Made by a program: the position numbers and the translations under genes
Source of the DNA: Caenorhabditis elegans
Taxonomy: Eukaryota > Nematoda > Chromadorea > Rhabditida > Rhabditidae
Assembly: GCF_000002985.6 (NCBI RefSeq)
Contig: NC_003279.8
Coordinates: forward strand, 10,230,001 to 10,294,000
Direction of reading: 5' to 3'
Length of the DNA stretch: 64,000 nt
The notes under the pieces: generated by a model
The model's input: only the letters and a program-made list of their open reading frames with translations
Told to the model about the DNA's origin: nothing
Databases searched by the model: none
In this document: positions 37,401 to 49,234 of the stretch, one piece after another
Position numbering within the stretch: position 1 is the first letter of the stretch
Layout: each line of letters begins with the position of its first letter

Positions 37401-40400
37401 TCCGATTCTTCAATCACAACTGGGATGAAATGCTCTGGCAGCTTCTCATAGCTGAATTCAGTTGGGTAGGATGTGACTTCATGGCTGAGTGGGATGTCGT
37501 TCAAGTTATCAGCACGATGTGTAGAGTCGAGTGGTCCATCGTATTGTTCAGAAATCGGGTAATCAGAATGAGCAGAAGATTTCTTGAACAATCCAGTGAT
37601 CTTCGATTTCAAGGAGGGCTCGTCCTTCTTTTCGGTCTCTTCAATCACAACTGGGATGACATGCTCTGGCAGCTTCTCATAGCTGAATTCAGTTGGGTAG
37701 GATGTGACTTCATGGCTGAGTGGGATGTCGTTCAAGTTATCAGCACGATGTGTAGAGACGAGTGGTCCATCGTATTGTTCAGAAATCGGGTAATCAGAAT
37801 GAGCAGAAGATTTCTTGAACATTCCAGTGATCTTCGATTTCAATGATGGCTCGTCCTTCTTTTCTGTCTCTTCAATCACAACTGGGATGACATGCTCTGG
37901 CAGCTTCTCATAGCTGAATTCAGTTGGGTAGGATGTGACTTCATGGCTGAGTGGGATGTCGTTCAAGTTATCAGCACGATGTGTAGAGTCGAGTGGTCCA
38001 TCGTATTGTTCAGAAATCGGGTAGTCAGAATGAGCAGAAGATTTCTTGAACAATCCAGTGATCTTCGATTTCAATGATGGCTCGTCCTTCTTTTCTGTCT
38101 CTTCAATCACAACTGGGATGAAATGCTCTGGCAGCTTCTCATAGCTGAATTCAGTTGGGTAGGATGTGACTTCATGGCTGAGTGGGATGTCGTTCAAGTT
38201 ATCAGCACGATGTGTAGAGTCGAGTGGTCCATCGTATTGTTCAGAAATCGGGTAATCAGAATGAGCAGAAGATTTCTTGAACAATCCAGTGATCTTCGAT
38301 TTCAATGATGGCTCGTCCTTCTTTTCTGTCTCTTCAATCACAACTGGGATGACATGCTCTGGCAGCTTCTCATAGCTGAATTCAGTTGGGTAAGATGTGA
38401 CTTCATGGCTGAGTGGAACATCTTGGACATCATCAGCACGATGTGTAGAGTCGAGTGGTCCATCGTATTGATCAGAAATCGGGTAATCAGAATGAGCAGA
38501 AGACTTCTTGAACAATCCAGTAATCTTCGATTTCAATGATGGCTCGTCCTTCTTTTCTGTCTCTTCAATCACAACTGGGATGACATGCTCTGGCAGCTTC
38601 TCATAGCTGAATTCAGTTGGGTAGGATGTGACTTCATGGCTGAGTGGGATGTCGTTCAAGTTATCAGCACGATGTGTAGAGTCGAGTGGTCCATCGTATT
38701 GTTCAGAAATCGGGTAATCAGAATGAGCAGAAGATTTCTTGAACAATCCAGTGATCTTCGATTTCAATGATGGCTCGTCCTTCTTTTCTGTCTCTTCAAT
38801 CACAACTGGGATGACATGCTCTGGCAGCTTCTCATAGCTGAATTCAGTTGGGTAGGATGTGACTTCATGGCTGAGTGGGATGTCGTTCAAGTTATCAGCA
38901 CGATGTGTAGAGTCGAGTGGTCCATCGTATTGTTCAGAAATCGGGTAATCAGAATGAGCAGAAGATTTCTTGAACAATCCAGTGATCTTCGATTTCAATG
39001 ATGGCTCGTCCTTCTTCTCCGATTCTTCAATCACAACTGGGATGAAATGCTCTGGCAGCTTCTCATAGCTGAATTCAGTTGGGTAGGATGTGACTTCATG
39101 GCTGAGTGGGATGTCGTTCAAGTTATCAGCACGATGTGTAGAGTCGAGTGGTCCATCGTATTGTTCAGAAATCGGGTAATCAGAATGAGCAGAAGATTTC
39201 TTGAACATTCCAGTGATCTTCGATTTCAATGATGGCTCGTCCTTCTTTTCTGTCTCTTCAATCACAACTGGGATGACATGCTCTGGCAGCTTCTCATAGC
39301 TGAATTCAGTTGGGTAGGATGTGACTTCATGGCTGAGTGGGATGTCGTTCAGGTTATCAGCACGATGTGTAGAGTCGAGTGGTCCATCGTATTGTTCAGA
39401 AATCGGGTAATCAGAATGAGCAGAAGATTTCTTGAACAATCCAGTGATCTTCGATTTCAATAATGGCTCGTCCTTCTTCTCCGATTCTTCAATCACAACT
39501 GGGATGAAATGCTCTGGCAGCTTCTCATAGCTGAATTCAGTTGGGTAGGATGTGACTTCATGGCTGAGTGGGATGTCGTTCAAGTTATCAGCACGATGTG
39601 TAGAGTCGAGTGGTCCATCGTATTGTTCAGAAATCGGGTAATCAGAATGAGCAGAAGATTTCTTGAACAATCCAGTGATCTTCGATTTCAATGATGGCTC
39701 GTCCTTCTTTTCTGTCTCTTCAATCACAACTGGGATGACATGCTCTGGCAGCTTCTCATAGCTGAATTCAGTTGGGTAGGATGTGACTTCATGGCTGAGT
39801 GGGATGTCGTTCAAGTTATCAGCACGATGTGTAGAGTCGAGTGGTCCATCGTATTGTTCAGAAATCGGGTAATCAGAATGAGCAGAAGATTTCTTGAACA
39901 TTCCAGTGATCTTCGATTTCAATGATGGCTCGTCCTTCTTTTCTGTCTCTTCAATCACAACTGGGATGACATGCTCTGGCAGCTTCTCATAGCTGAATTC
40001 AGTTGGGTAGGATGTGACTTCATGGCTGAGTGGGATGTCGTTCAAGTTATCAGCACGATGTGTAGAGTCGAGCGGTCCATCGTATTGTTCAGAAATCGGG
40101 TAATCAAGATGTGATGGTGATTTCTTGAACAATCCAGTGATCTTCGATTTCAATGATGGCTCGTCCTTCTTCTCCGATTCTTCAATCACAACTGGGATGA
40201 AATGCTCTGGCAGCTTCTCATAGCTGAATTCAGTTGGGTAGGATGTGACTTCATGGCTGAGTGGGATGTCGTTCAAGTTATCAGCACGATGTGTAGAGTC
40301 GAGTGGTCCATCGTATTGTTCAGAAATCGGGTAATCAGAATGAGCAGAAGATTTCTTGAACAATCCAGTGATCTTCGATTTCAATGATGGCTCGTCCTTC

Positions 40401-43400
40401 TTTTCTGTCTCTTCAATCACAACTGGGATGACATGCTCTGGCAGCTTCTCATAGCTGAATTCAGTTGGGTAAGATGTGACTTCATGGCTGAGTGGAACAT
40501 CTTGGACATCATCAGCACGATGTGTAGAGTCGAGTGGTCCATCGTATTGATCAGAAATCGGGTAATCAGAATGAGCAGAAGACTTCTTGAACAATCCAGT
40601 AATCTTCGATTTCAATGATGGCTCGTCCTTCTTTTCTGTCTCTTCAATCACAACTGGGATGACATGCTCTGGCAGCTTCTCATAGCTGAATTCAGTTGGG
40701 TAGGATGTGACTTCATGGCTGAGTGGGATGTCGTTCAAGTTATCAGCACGATGTGTAGAGTCGAGCGGTCCATCGTATTGTTCAGAAATCGGGTAATCAA
40801 GATGTGATGGTGATTTCTTGAACAATCCAGTGATCTTCGATTTCAATGATGGCTCGTCCTTCTTTTCTGTCTCTTCAATCACAACTGGGATGACATGCTC
40901 TGGCAGCTTCTCATAGCTGAATTCAGTTGGGTAGGATGTGACTTCATGGCTGAGTGGGATGTCGTTCAAGTTATCAGCACGATGTGTAGAGTCGAGCGGT
41001 CCATCGTATTGTTCAGAAATCGGGTAATCAAGATGTGATGGTGATTTCTTGAACAATCCAGTGATCTTCGATTTCAATGATGGCTCGTTCTTCTTCTCCG
41101 ATTCTTCAATCACAACTGGGATGACATGCTCTGGCAGCTTCTCATAGCTGAATTCAGTTGGGTAGGATGTGACTTCATGGCTGAGTGGGATGTCGTTCAA
41201 GTTATCAGCACGATGTGTAGAGTCGAGTGGTCCATCGTATTGTTCAGAAATCGGGTAATCAGAATGAGCAGAAGATTTCTTGAACAATCCAGTGATCTTC
41301 GATTTCAATGATGGCTCGTCCTTCTTTTCTGTCTCTTCAATCACAACTGGGATGACATGCTCTGGCAGCTTCTCATAGCTGAATTCAGTTGGGTAGGATG
41401 TGACTTCATGGCTGAGTGGGATGTCGTTCAAGTTATCAGCACGATGTGTAGAGTCGAGTGGTCCATCGTATTGTTCAGAAATCGGGTAATCAGAATGAGC
41501 AGAAGATTTCTTGAACATTCCAGTGATCTTCGATTTCAATGATGGCTCGTCCTTCTTTTCTGTCTCTTCAATCACAACTGGGATGACATGCTCTGGCAGC
41601 TTCTCATAGCTGAATTCAGTTGGGTAGGATGTGACTTCATGGCTGAGTGGGATGTCGTTCAAGTTATCAGCACGATGTGTAGAGTCGAGTGGTCCATCAT
41701 AAGATTCAGACACTGGATAATCAAGATGAGATGGTGATTTCTTGAACAATCCAGTGATCTTAGATTTCAGTGATGGCTCGTCCTTCTTCTCCGATTCCTC
41801 GATCACAACTGGAATGACATGCTCTGGCAGTTTCTCATAGCTGAATTCAGTTGGATATGAATGCACTTCCGTTGTGAGTGGAATATCATGAATGTTCGAT
41901 GCTCGTGAAGTAGATTCCAATGGTCCATCATAAGATTCAGACACTGGATAATCAAGATGAGATGGAGATTTCTTGAACAATCCAGTGATCTTAGATTTCA
42001 GTGATGGCTCGTCCTTCTTCTCTGTCTCCTCGATCACAACTGGAATGACATGCTCAGGCTGCTTCTCATAGCTGAATTCAGTTGGATATGAATGCACTAG
42101 CGTTGTGAGTGGAATATCATGAATGTTCGATGCTCGTGAAGTAGATTCCAATGGTCCATCATAAGATTCAGACACTGGATAATCAAGATGAGATGGTGAT
42201 TTCTTGAACAATCCAGTGATCTTAGATTTCAGTGATGGCTCGTCCTTCTTCTCTGTCTCCTCGATCACAACTGGAATGACATGCTCAGGCTGCTTCTCAT
42301 AGCTGAATTCAGTTGGATATGAATGCACTAGCGTTGTGAGTGGAATATCATGAATGTTCGATGCTCGTGAAGTAGATTCCAATGGTCCATCATAAGATTC
42401 AGACACTGGATAATCAAGATGAGATGGAGATTTCTTGAACAATCCAGTGATCTTAGATTTCAGTGATGGCTCGTCCTTCTTCTCTGTCTCCTCGATCACA
42501 ACTGGAATGACATGCTCAGGCTGCTTCTCATAGCTGAATTCAGTTGGATATGAATGCACTTCCGTTGTGAGTGGAATATCATGAATGTTCGATGCTCGTG
42601 AAGTAGATTCCAATGGTCCATCATAAGATTCAGACACTGGATAATCAAGATGAGATGGTGATTTCTTGAACAATCCAGTGATCTTAGATTTCAGTGATGG
42701 CTCGTCCTTCTTCTCTGTCTCCTCGATCACAACTGGAATGACATGCTCAGGCTGCTTCTCATAGCTGAATTCAGTTGGATATGAATGCACTTCCGTTGTG
42801 AGTGGAATATCATGAATGTTCGATGCTCGTGAAGTTGAATCAAGTGGTCCATCATAAGATTCAGACACTGGATAATCAAGATGAGATGGAGATTTCTTGA
42901 ACAATCCAGTGATCTTAAATTTCAGTGATGGCTCGTCCTTCTTCTCTGACTCCTCGATCACAACTGGAATGACATGCTCTGGCAGCTTCTCATAGCTGAA
43001 TTCAGTTGGATATGAATGCACTTCCGTTGTGAGTGGAATATCATGAATGTTCGATGCTCGTGAAGTAGATTCCAATGGTCCATCATAAGATTCAGACACT
43101 GGATAATCAAGATGAGATGGTGATTTCTTGAACAATCCAGTGATCTTAGATTTCAGTGATGGCTCGTCCTTCTTCTCCGATTCCTCGATCACAACTGGAA
43201 TGACATGCTCTGGCAGCTTCTCATAGCTGAATTCAGTTGGATATGAATGCACTTCCGTTGTGAGTGGAATATCATGAATGTTCGATGCTCGTGAAGTAGA
43301 TTCCAATGGTCCATCATAAGATTCAGACACTGGATAATCAAGATGAGATGGTGATTTCTTGAACAATCCAGTGATCTTAGATTTCAGTGATGGCTCGTCC

Positions 43401-46400
43401 TTCTTCTCTGTCTCCTCGATCACAACTGGAATGACATGCTCTGGCAGCTTCTCATAGCTGAATTCAGTTGGATATGAATGCACTTCCGTTGTGAGTGGAA
43501 TATCATGAATGTTCGATGCTCGTGAAGTAGATTCCAATGGTCCATCATAAGATTCAGACACTGGATAATCAAGATGAGATGGTGATTTCTTGAACAATCC
43601 AGTGATCTTAGATTTCAGTGATGGCTCGTCCTTCTTCTCTGTCTCCTCCATCACAACTGGAATGACATGCTCAGGCTGCTTCTCATAGCTGAATTCAGTT
43701 GGATATGAATGCACTTCCGTTGTGAGTGGAATATCATGAATGTTCGATGCTCGTGAAGTAGATTCCAATGGTCCATCATAAGATTCAGACACTGGATAAT
43801 CAAGATGAGATGGTGATTTCTTGAACAATCCAGTGATCTTAGATTTCAGTGATGGCTCGTCCTTCTTCTCTGTCTCCTCGATCACAACTGGAATGACATG
43901 CTCTGGCAGCTTCTCATAGCTGAATTCAGTTGGATATGAATGCACTTCCGTTGTGAGTGGAATATCATGAATGTTCGATGCTCGTGAAGTAGATTCCAAT
44001 GGTCCATCATAAGATTCAGACACTGGATAATCAAGATGAGATGGTGATTTCTTGAACAATCCAGTGATCTTAGATTTCAGTGATGGCTCGTCCTTCTTCT
44101 CCGATTCCTCGATCACAACTGGAATGACATGCTCTGGCAGTTTCTCATAGCTGAATTCAGTTGGATATGAATGCACTTCCGTTGTGAGTGGAATATCATG
44201 AATGTTGGATGCTCGTGAAGTAGATTCCAATGGTCCATCGTAAGATTCAGACACTGGATAATCAAGATGAGATGGTGATTTCTTGAACAATCCAGTGATC
44301 TTAGATTTCAGTGATGGCTCGTCCTTCTTCTCCGATTCCTCGATCACAACTGGAATGACATGCTCTGGCAGCTTCTCATAGCTGAATTCAGTTGGATATG
44401 AATGCACTTCCGTTGTGAATGGAATATCATGAATGTTGGATGCTCGTGAAGTTGAATCAAGTGGTCCATCATAAGATTCAGACACTGGATAATCAAGATG
44501 AGATGGTGATTTCTTGAACAATCCAGTGATCTTAGATTTCAGTGATGGCTCGTCCTTCTTCTCTGTCTCCTCGATCACAACTGGAATGACATGCTCAGGC
44601 TGCTTCTCATAGCTGAATTCAGTTGGATATGAATGCACTTCCGTTGTGAGTGGAATATCATGAATGTTCGATGCTCGTGAAGTAGTTTCCAATGGTCCAT
44701 CATAAGATTCAGACACTGGATAATCAAGATGAGATGGTGATTTCTTGAACAATCCAGTGATCTTAGATTTCAGTGATGGCTCGTCCTTCTTCTCCGATTC
44801 CTCGATCACAACTGGAATGACATGCTCTGGCAGTTTCTCATAGCTGAATTCAGTTGGATATGAATGCACTTCCGTTGTGAGTGGAATATCATGAATGTTC
44901 GATGCTCGTGAAGTAGTTTCCAATGGTCCATCATAAGATTCAGACACTGGATAATCAAGATGAGATGGTGATTTCTTGAACAATCCAGTGATCTTAGATT
45001 TCAGTGATGGCTCGTCCTTCTTCTCCGATTCCTCGATCACAACTGGAATGACATGCTCTGGCAGCTTCTCATAGCTGAATTCAGTTGGATATGAATGCAC
45101 TTCCGTTGTGAGTGGAATATCATGAATGTTGGATGCTCGTGAAGTTGAATCAAGTGGTCCATCATAAGATTCAGACACTGGATAATCAAGATGAGATGGT
45201 GATTTCTTGAACAATCCAGTGATCTTAGATTTCAGTGATGGCTCGTCCTTCTTCTCCGATTCCTCGATCACAACTGGAATGACATGCTCTGGCAGTTTCT
45301 CATAGCTGAATTCAGTTGGATATGAATGCACTTCCGTTGTGAGTGGAATATCATGAATGTTCGATGCTCGTGAAGTAGATTCCAATGGTCCATCATAAGA
45401 TTCAGACACTGGATAATCAAGATGAGATGGAGATTTCTTGAACAATCCAGTGATCTTAGATTTCAGTGATGGCTCGTCCTTCTTCTCCGATTCCTCGATC
45501 ACAACTGGAATGACATGCTCTGGCAGCTTCTCATAGCTGAATTCAGTTGGATATGAATGCACTTCCGTTGTGAGTGGAATATCATGAATGTTCGATGCTC
45601 GTGAAGTAGATTCCAATGGTCCATCATAAGATTCAGACACTGGATAATCAAGATGAGATGGTGATTTCTTGAACAATCCAGTGATCTTAGATTTCAGTGA
45701 TGGCTCGTCCTTCTTCTCTGTCTCCTCGATCACAACTGGAATGACATGCTCAGGCTGCTTCTCATAGCTGAATTCAGTTGGATATGAATGCACTTCCGTT
45801 GTGAGTGGAATATCATGAATGTTCGATGCTCGTGAAGTAGATTCCAATGGTCCATCATAAGATTCAGACACTGGATAATCAAGATGAGATGGTGATTTCT
45901 TGAACAATCCAGTGATCTTAGATTTCAGTGATGGCTCGTCCTTCTTCTCCGATTCCTCGATCACAACTGGAATGACATGCTCTGGCAGTTTCTCATAGCT
46001 GAATTCAGTTGGATATGAATGCACTTCCGTTGTGAGTGGAATATCATGAATGTTGGATGCTCGTGAAGTAGATTCCAATGGTCCATCATAAGATTCAGAC
46101 ACTGGATAATCAAGATGAGATGGAGATTTCTTGAACAATCCAGTGATCTTAGATTTCAGTGATGGCTCGTCCTTCTTCTCCGATTCCTCGATCACAACTG
46201 GAATGACATGCTCTGGCAGTTTCTCATAGCTGAATTCAGTTGGATATGAATGCACTTCCGTTGTGAGTGGAATATCATGAATGTTGGATGCTCGTGAAGT
46301 AGATTCCAATGGTCCATCATAAGATTCAGACACTGGATAATCAAGATGAGATGGTGATTTCCTTGAACCAATCCCAGTGATCTTAGATTTCCAGTGATGG

Positions 46401-49234
46401 CTCGTCCTTCTTCTCTGTCTCCTCCATCACAACTGGAATGACATGCTCAGGCTGCTTCTCATAGCTGAATTCAGTTGGATATGAATGCACTTCCGTTGTG
46501 AGTGGAATATCATGAATGTTCGATGCTCGTGAAGTAGATTCCAATGGTCCATCATAAGATTCAGACACTGGATAATCAAGATGAGATGGTGATTTCTTGA
46601 ACAATCCAGTGATCTTAGATTTCAGTGATGGCTCGTCCTTCTTCTCTGTCTCCTCGATCACAACTGGAATGACATGCTCTGGCAGCTTCTCATAGCTGAA
46701 TTCAGTTGGATATGAATGCACTTCCGTTGTGAGTGGAATATCATGAATGTTGGATGCTCGTGAAGTTGAATCAAGTGGTCCATCATAAGATTCAGACACT
46801 GGATAATCAAGATGAGATGGTGATTTCTTGAACAATCCAGTGATCTTAGATTTCAGTGATGGCTCGTCCTTCTTCTCTGACTCCTCGATCACAACTGGAA
46901 TGACATGCTCTGGCAGTTTCTCATAGCTGAATTCAGTTGGATATGAATGCACTTCCGTTGTGAGTGGAATATCATGAATGTTGGATGCTCGTGAAGTTGA
47001 ATCAAGTGGTCCATCATAAGATTCAGACACTGGATAATCAAGATGAGATGGAAATTTCTTGATGTGTTTTTCTTTTTTCGTATTTTTTGATGTTGGCTTT
47101 GGTGTAGATGGTCCAGGAATTTGATCATAAAAAAATTGATTATGGTACAAGTCGACGTGTTGATTCAGTGGAATTTCTTCAATGTTTGTAGTCTTCGAAG
47201 TCGTTGTTACAGTTTGGTCGTCATAAGCTTGATGAATGGGATAGTCCATCTAAGTGTTTTCAATGTTTTTAGTGTATAGAAGCTCAAACTTACATCAAAC
47301 TTTTCAAATTCATCTGATCCTGGTGTAGATGGTTGTCTTTCATCGTCGGCTGTGTACTGTGATTCTGTCATTTCACTAGTAAAGTCTCTAGTCGATTCTA
47401 GTACTTCATGTTCAATTCTTTCTGTTTGATATGTTTTAGGTGGAATTTCAAGCTCAATGTTAAGCTTGGCCTTGGTTACCGGCGACATCGGTGCATGGCT
47501 TTCGCTTTTTGAGACAATTACATAGCTTGGCGATGTTGCTCTTTCAGTGAGGTCAATGTCAACTGTTAAAGTATTGTCGTCGACAAGCTCGTAATCGTCT
47601 GATAGTGAATCACTATCACTGACCTGTAATTTAATAATATTTTCAGAAATACGGCACTATAGCTTTATATATTAATATACCTCCAAAATTTTATAGGTCG
47701 TTGTGGTGGTCGTAATGATTGTAGTTGTTTGTTTCGAGTCACGATTAAACAAAATACCATTGAACAAAGGGACTCCAGATGCGGTCAGGGCTCCGATCAG
47801 GGGTACACCTTCTGCCTGAAAAAAGGTATTGTCTGTACCGGTTCATTTATGATATATTTACCTGGTTAGTTGTAACGATTGACGAAACAGACTGTGAAGT
47901 ATTGCCATGGGGTGACAAGGCAAGAATATGTGCTGGGGACACCTGAAAATGTTTGATAAATGCGCTCAGTGTCTACAAATAAAAGCTAACGACAAATTGT
48001 TACGTTTAACGTTGGTGGTTATCCTATTCTTGAAATTAAATCAAAAAGTTCTTACTTGAGAGTTTTCGCTGACCGGCAATTGCACGATATGAACTCGCTC
48101 AGTGGTCGTCACGCTTCTCGACTGAAACGGAGAAGTCGATCTGAATAACTTTTTAAATAGATGAACAATTTTGAAATCGATGTACCTGGACGGTGAGTGT
48201 CGTGTCTCTTCGCGACGTGTCACTGTCCATCGGGGACGTTCCAGCTCTCTGCCTGCAGAATATTTAAAATTTTGGAAAAGCTCGGTAAGTGTCTAAATTA
48301 GTGCAGAATACTAGTAGATTTTTGATCATTTTCTGCGAAATAATATGATAGTTGGTAAATTTTTTTTCTCGATTAAGGTCTTTTGCGGTTGATAAAAATT
48401 TTAAAGATAGTTTCTCATTAACGCCCAATTATAAACTAAGAAAACCGAATGTAATTTGTTGTATAATGTTTGAAAACTGGGAGGAACAAATAGAACATCT
48501 TGATGTGAAAAAAGTTGCACTCATTTTTAATTTTGAGGTCTACAGATTTCGCTAAGTTTATCCAACTTTTCGAGCTAAATATCAATGCAAAAATATATAA
48601 AATGTATTTTATTGATTTGAAAATAGTTGCTTTCACATCTGAAAAAGTAGATAATAACCTCAAAAACTGACTGAAATTTGTATTTTCCAGGAATATATTT
48701 ACAGTAGTTTTTTTCTGCGAATTGCATCTTCAAGGCAGTATTTCAGGTTTAAAAACATATTTTCCAGCAAAAATAAAAATGATTTTCAAACCAAACAAAT
48801 ATGAATAACATATTGAAATGAGAGGTTTTGTAGAAATTCCAGTCATGCAAAAATGCAAATGTAAATTTAGAAAATAGGCGGTTGGTAGGCACGCCGGAAG
48901 GCTTGGCTGCCTGCCTGAGAACTATAATTTCTCATGTTATAAAATTATTACGTGTTGAATTAAACTTGTCTAATAATGTTGTTATTGTTTTCTTTTTTTC
49001 ATTTATTTCCGATTTTTCAATAAATCATAATAGCTACACTTCTCAATTTTCCGGTTTTTAACCCCCAAGAAATCAAATCTATTTGTATGCCATTTCTCAA
49101 GATGATGATAGATTGCATTGTCAATTTATGGTATCAAAATGATAAAAGATTTGATGTGAAGAGAAAGATGATGAAGAAGGCAAAGACATACCTGTTCGGC
49201 TGGGAGGATTTTGGCGCGTCGGGTTATCACTCAT
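34465..49234 (-). CDS. Giant protein with about 46 tandem 77-residue repeats
   Basis: Ten exons, all phase-consistent: 49239-49192 (ATG at 49234), 48252-48186, 48140-48056, 47942-47862, 47815-47681, 47623-47294, 47249-35201, 35149-34920, 34870-34790 and 34573-34465 (TAA). The predicted product is about 4401 residues once four surplus bases at 46361-46392 are discounted; as written, the frame breaks there. The N-terminus (MSDNPTRQNPPSRTG) is followed by Ser/Thr-rich and acidic segments (TTTIITTTTTTYKILEVSDS). A degenerate repeat comes next, then the repeat array, then about 370 Ser/Thr-rich residues and an Arg-rich tail (RQRRPIRRARQRVRNICTML). No signal peptide, membrane segment or recognised domain is visible. 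The repeats are hydrophilic and probably extended, suggesting a structural or scaffolding role, which is inference. The acceptor at 48141 (TTATTCAG) is required to connect the MSDN frame; the weaker acceptor at 48122 would shift it. Confidence 0.85.
36290..47060 (-). repeat. 231-bp coding tandem repeat array, two families
   Basis: About 46 full units of exactly 231 bp plus a degenerate unit at each edge. All share SYPTEFSYEKLPEHVIPVVI, a Glu/Lys segment and KSKITGLFKKS. Family A (about 36.3-41.7 kb, C-terminal half) has SEQYDGPLDSTHRADNLNDI and PLSHEVTSYPTEF. Family B (about 41.7-47.0 kb) has SESYDGPLESTSRASNIHDI and PLTTEVHSYPTEF. Within a family, units are nearly identical even at synonymous sites. 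A few family-A units carry the B-type segment SPSHLDYP (near 36870, 40110, 40800 and 41035). A DDVQDVP variant of A occurs near 36335, 36566, 38400 and 40480. Confidence 0.97.
46361..46392 (-). other. Cluster of four extra C bases breaking the repeat frame
   Basis: Compared with every neighbouring unit, this 32-bp stretch has four single extra Cs, each lengthening an existing C or CC: at 46361-46362, 46368-46369, 46373-46375 and 46391-46392. The net +4 shifts the frame and splits the exon into two ORFs (stop at about 46383). Without the four bases the exon is 12045 bp, exactly 4015 codons, and joins both flanking exons in phase. A base-calling or consensus error is the likeliest cause; a genuine recent mutation is less likely because it needs four separate insertions. 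Confidence 0.9.

Noticed and set aside
36968..41542. Plus-strand ORFs of 61-215 codons repeated every 231 bp
   Set aside because: They are antisense shadows of the repeat array. Their regular spacing follows the 231-bp unit and none has its own splice or start context.
35201..47249. A CRISPR-like array of regular repeats
   Set aside because: The repeat is 231 bp, fully coding, without spacers, in a nematode nuclear gene.
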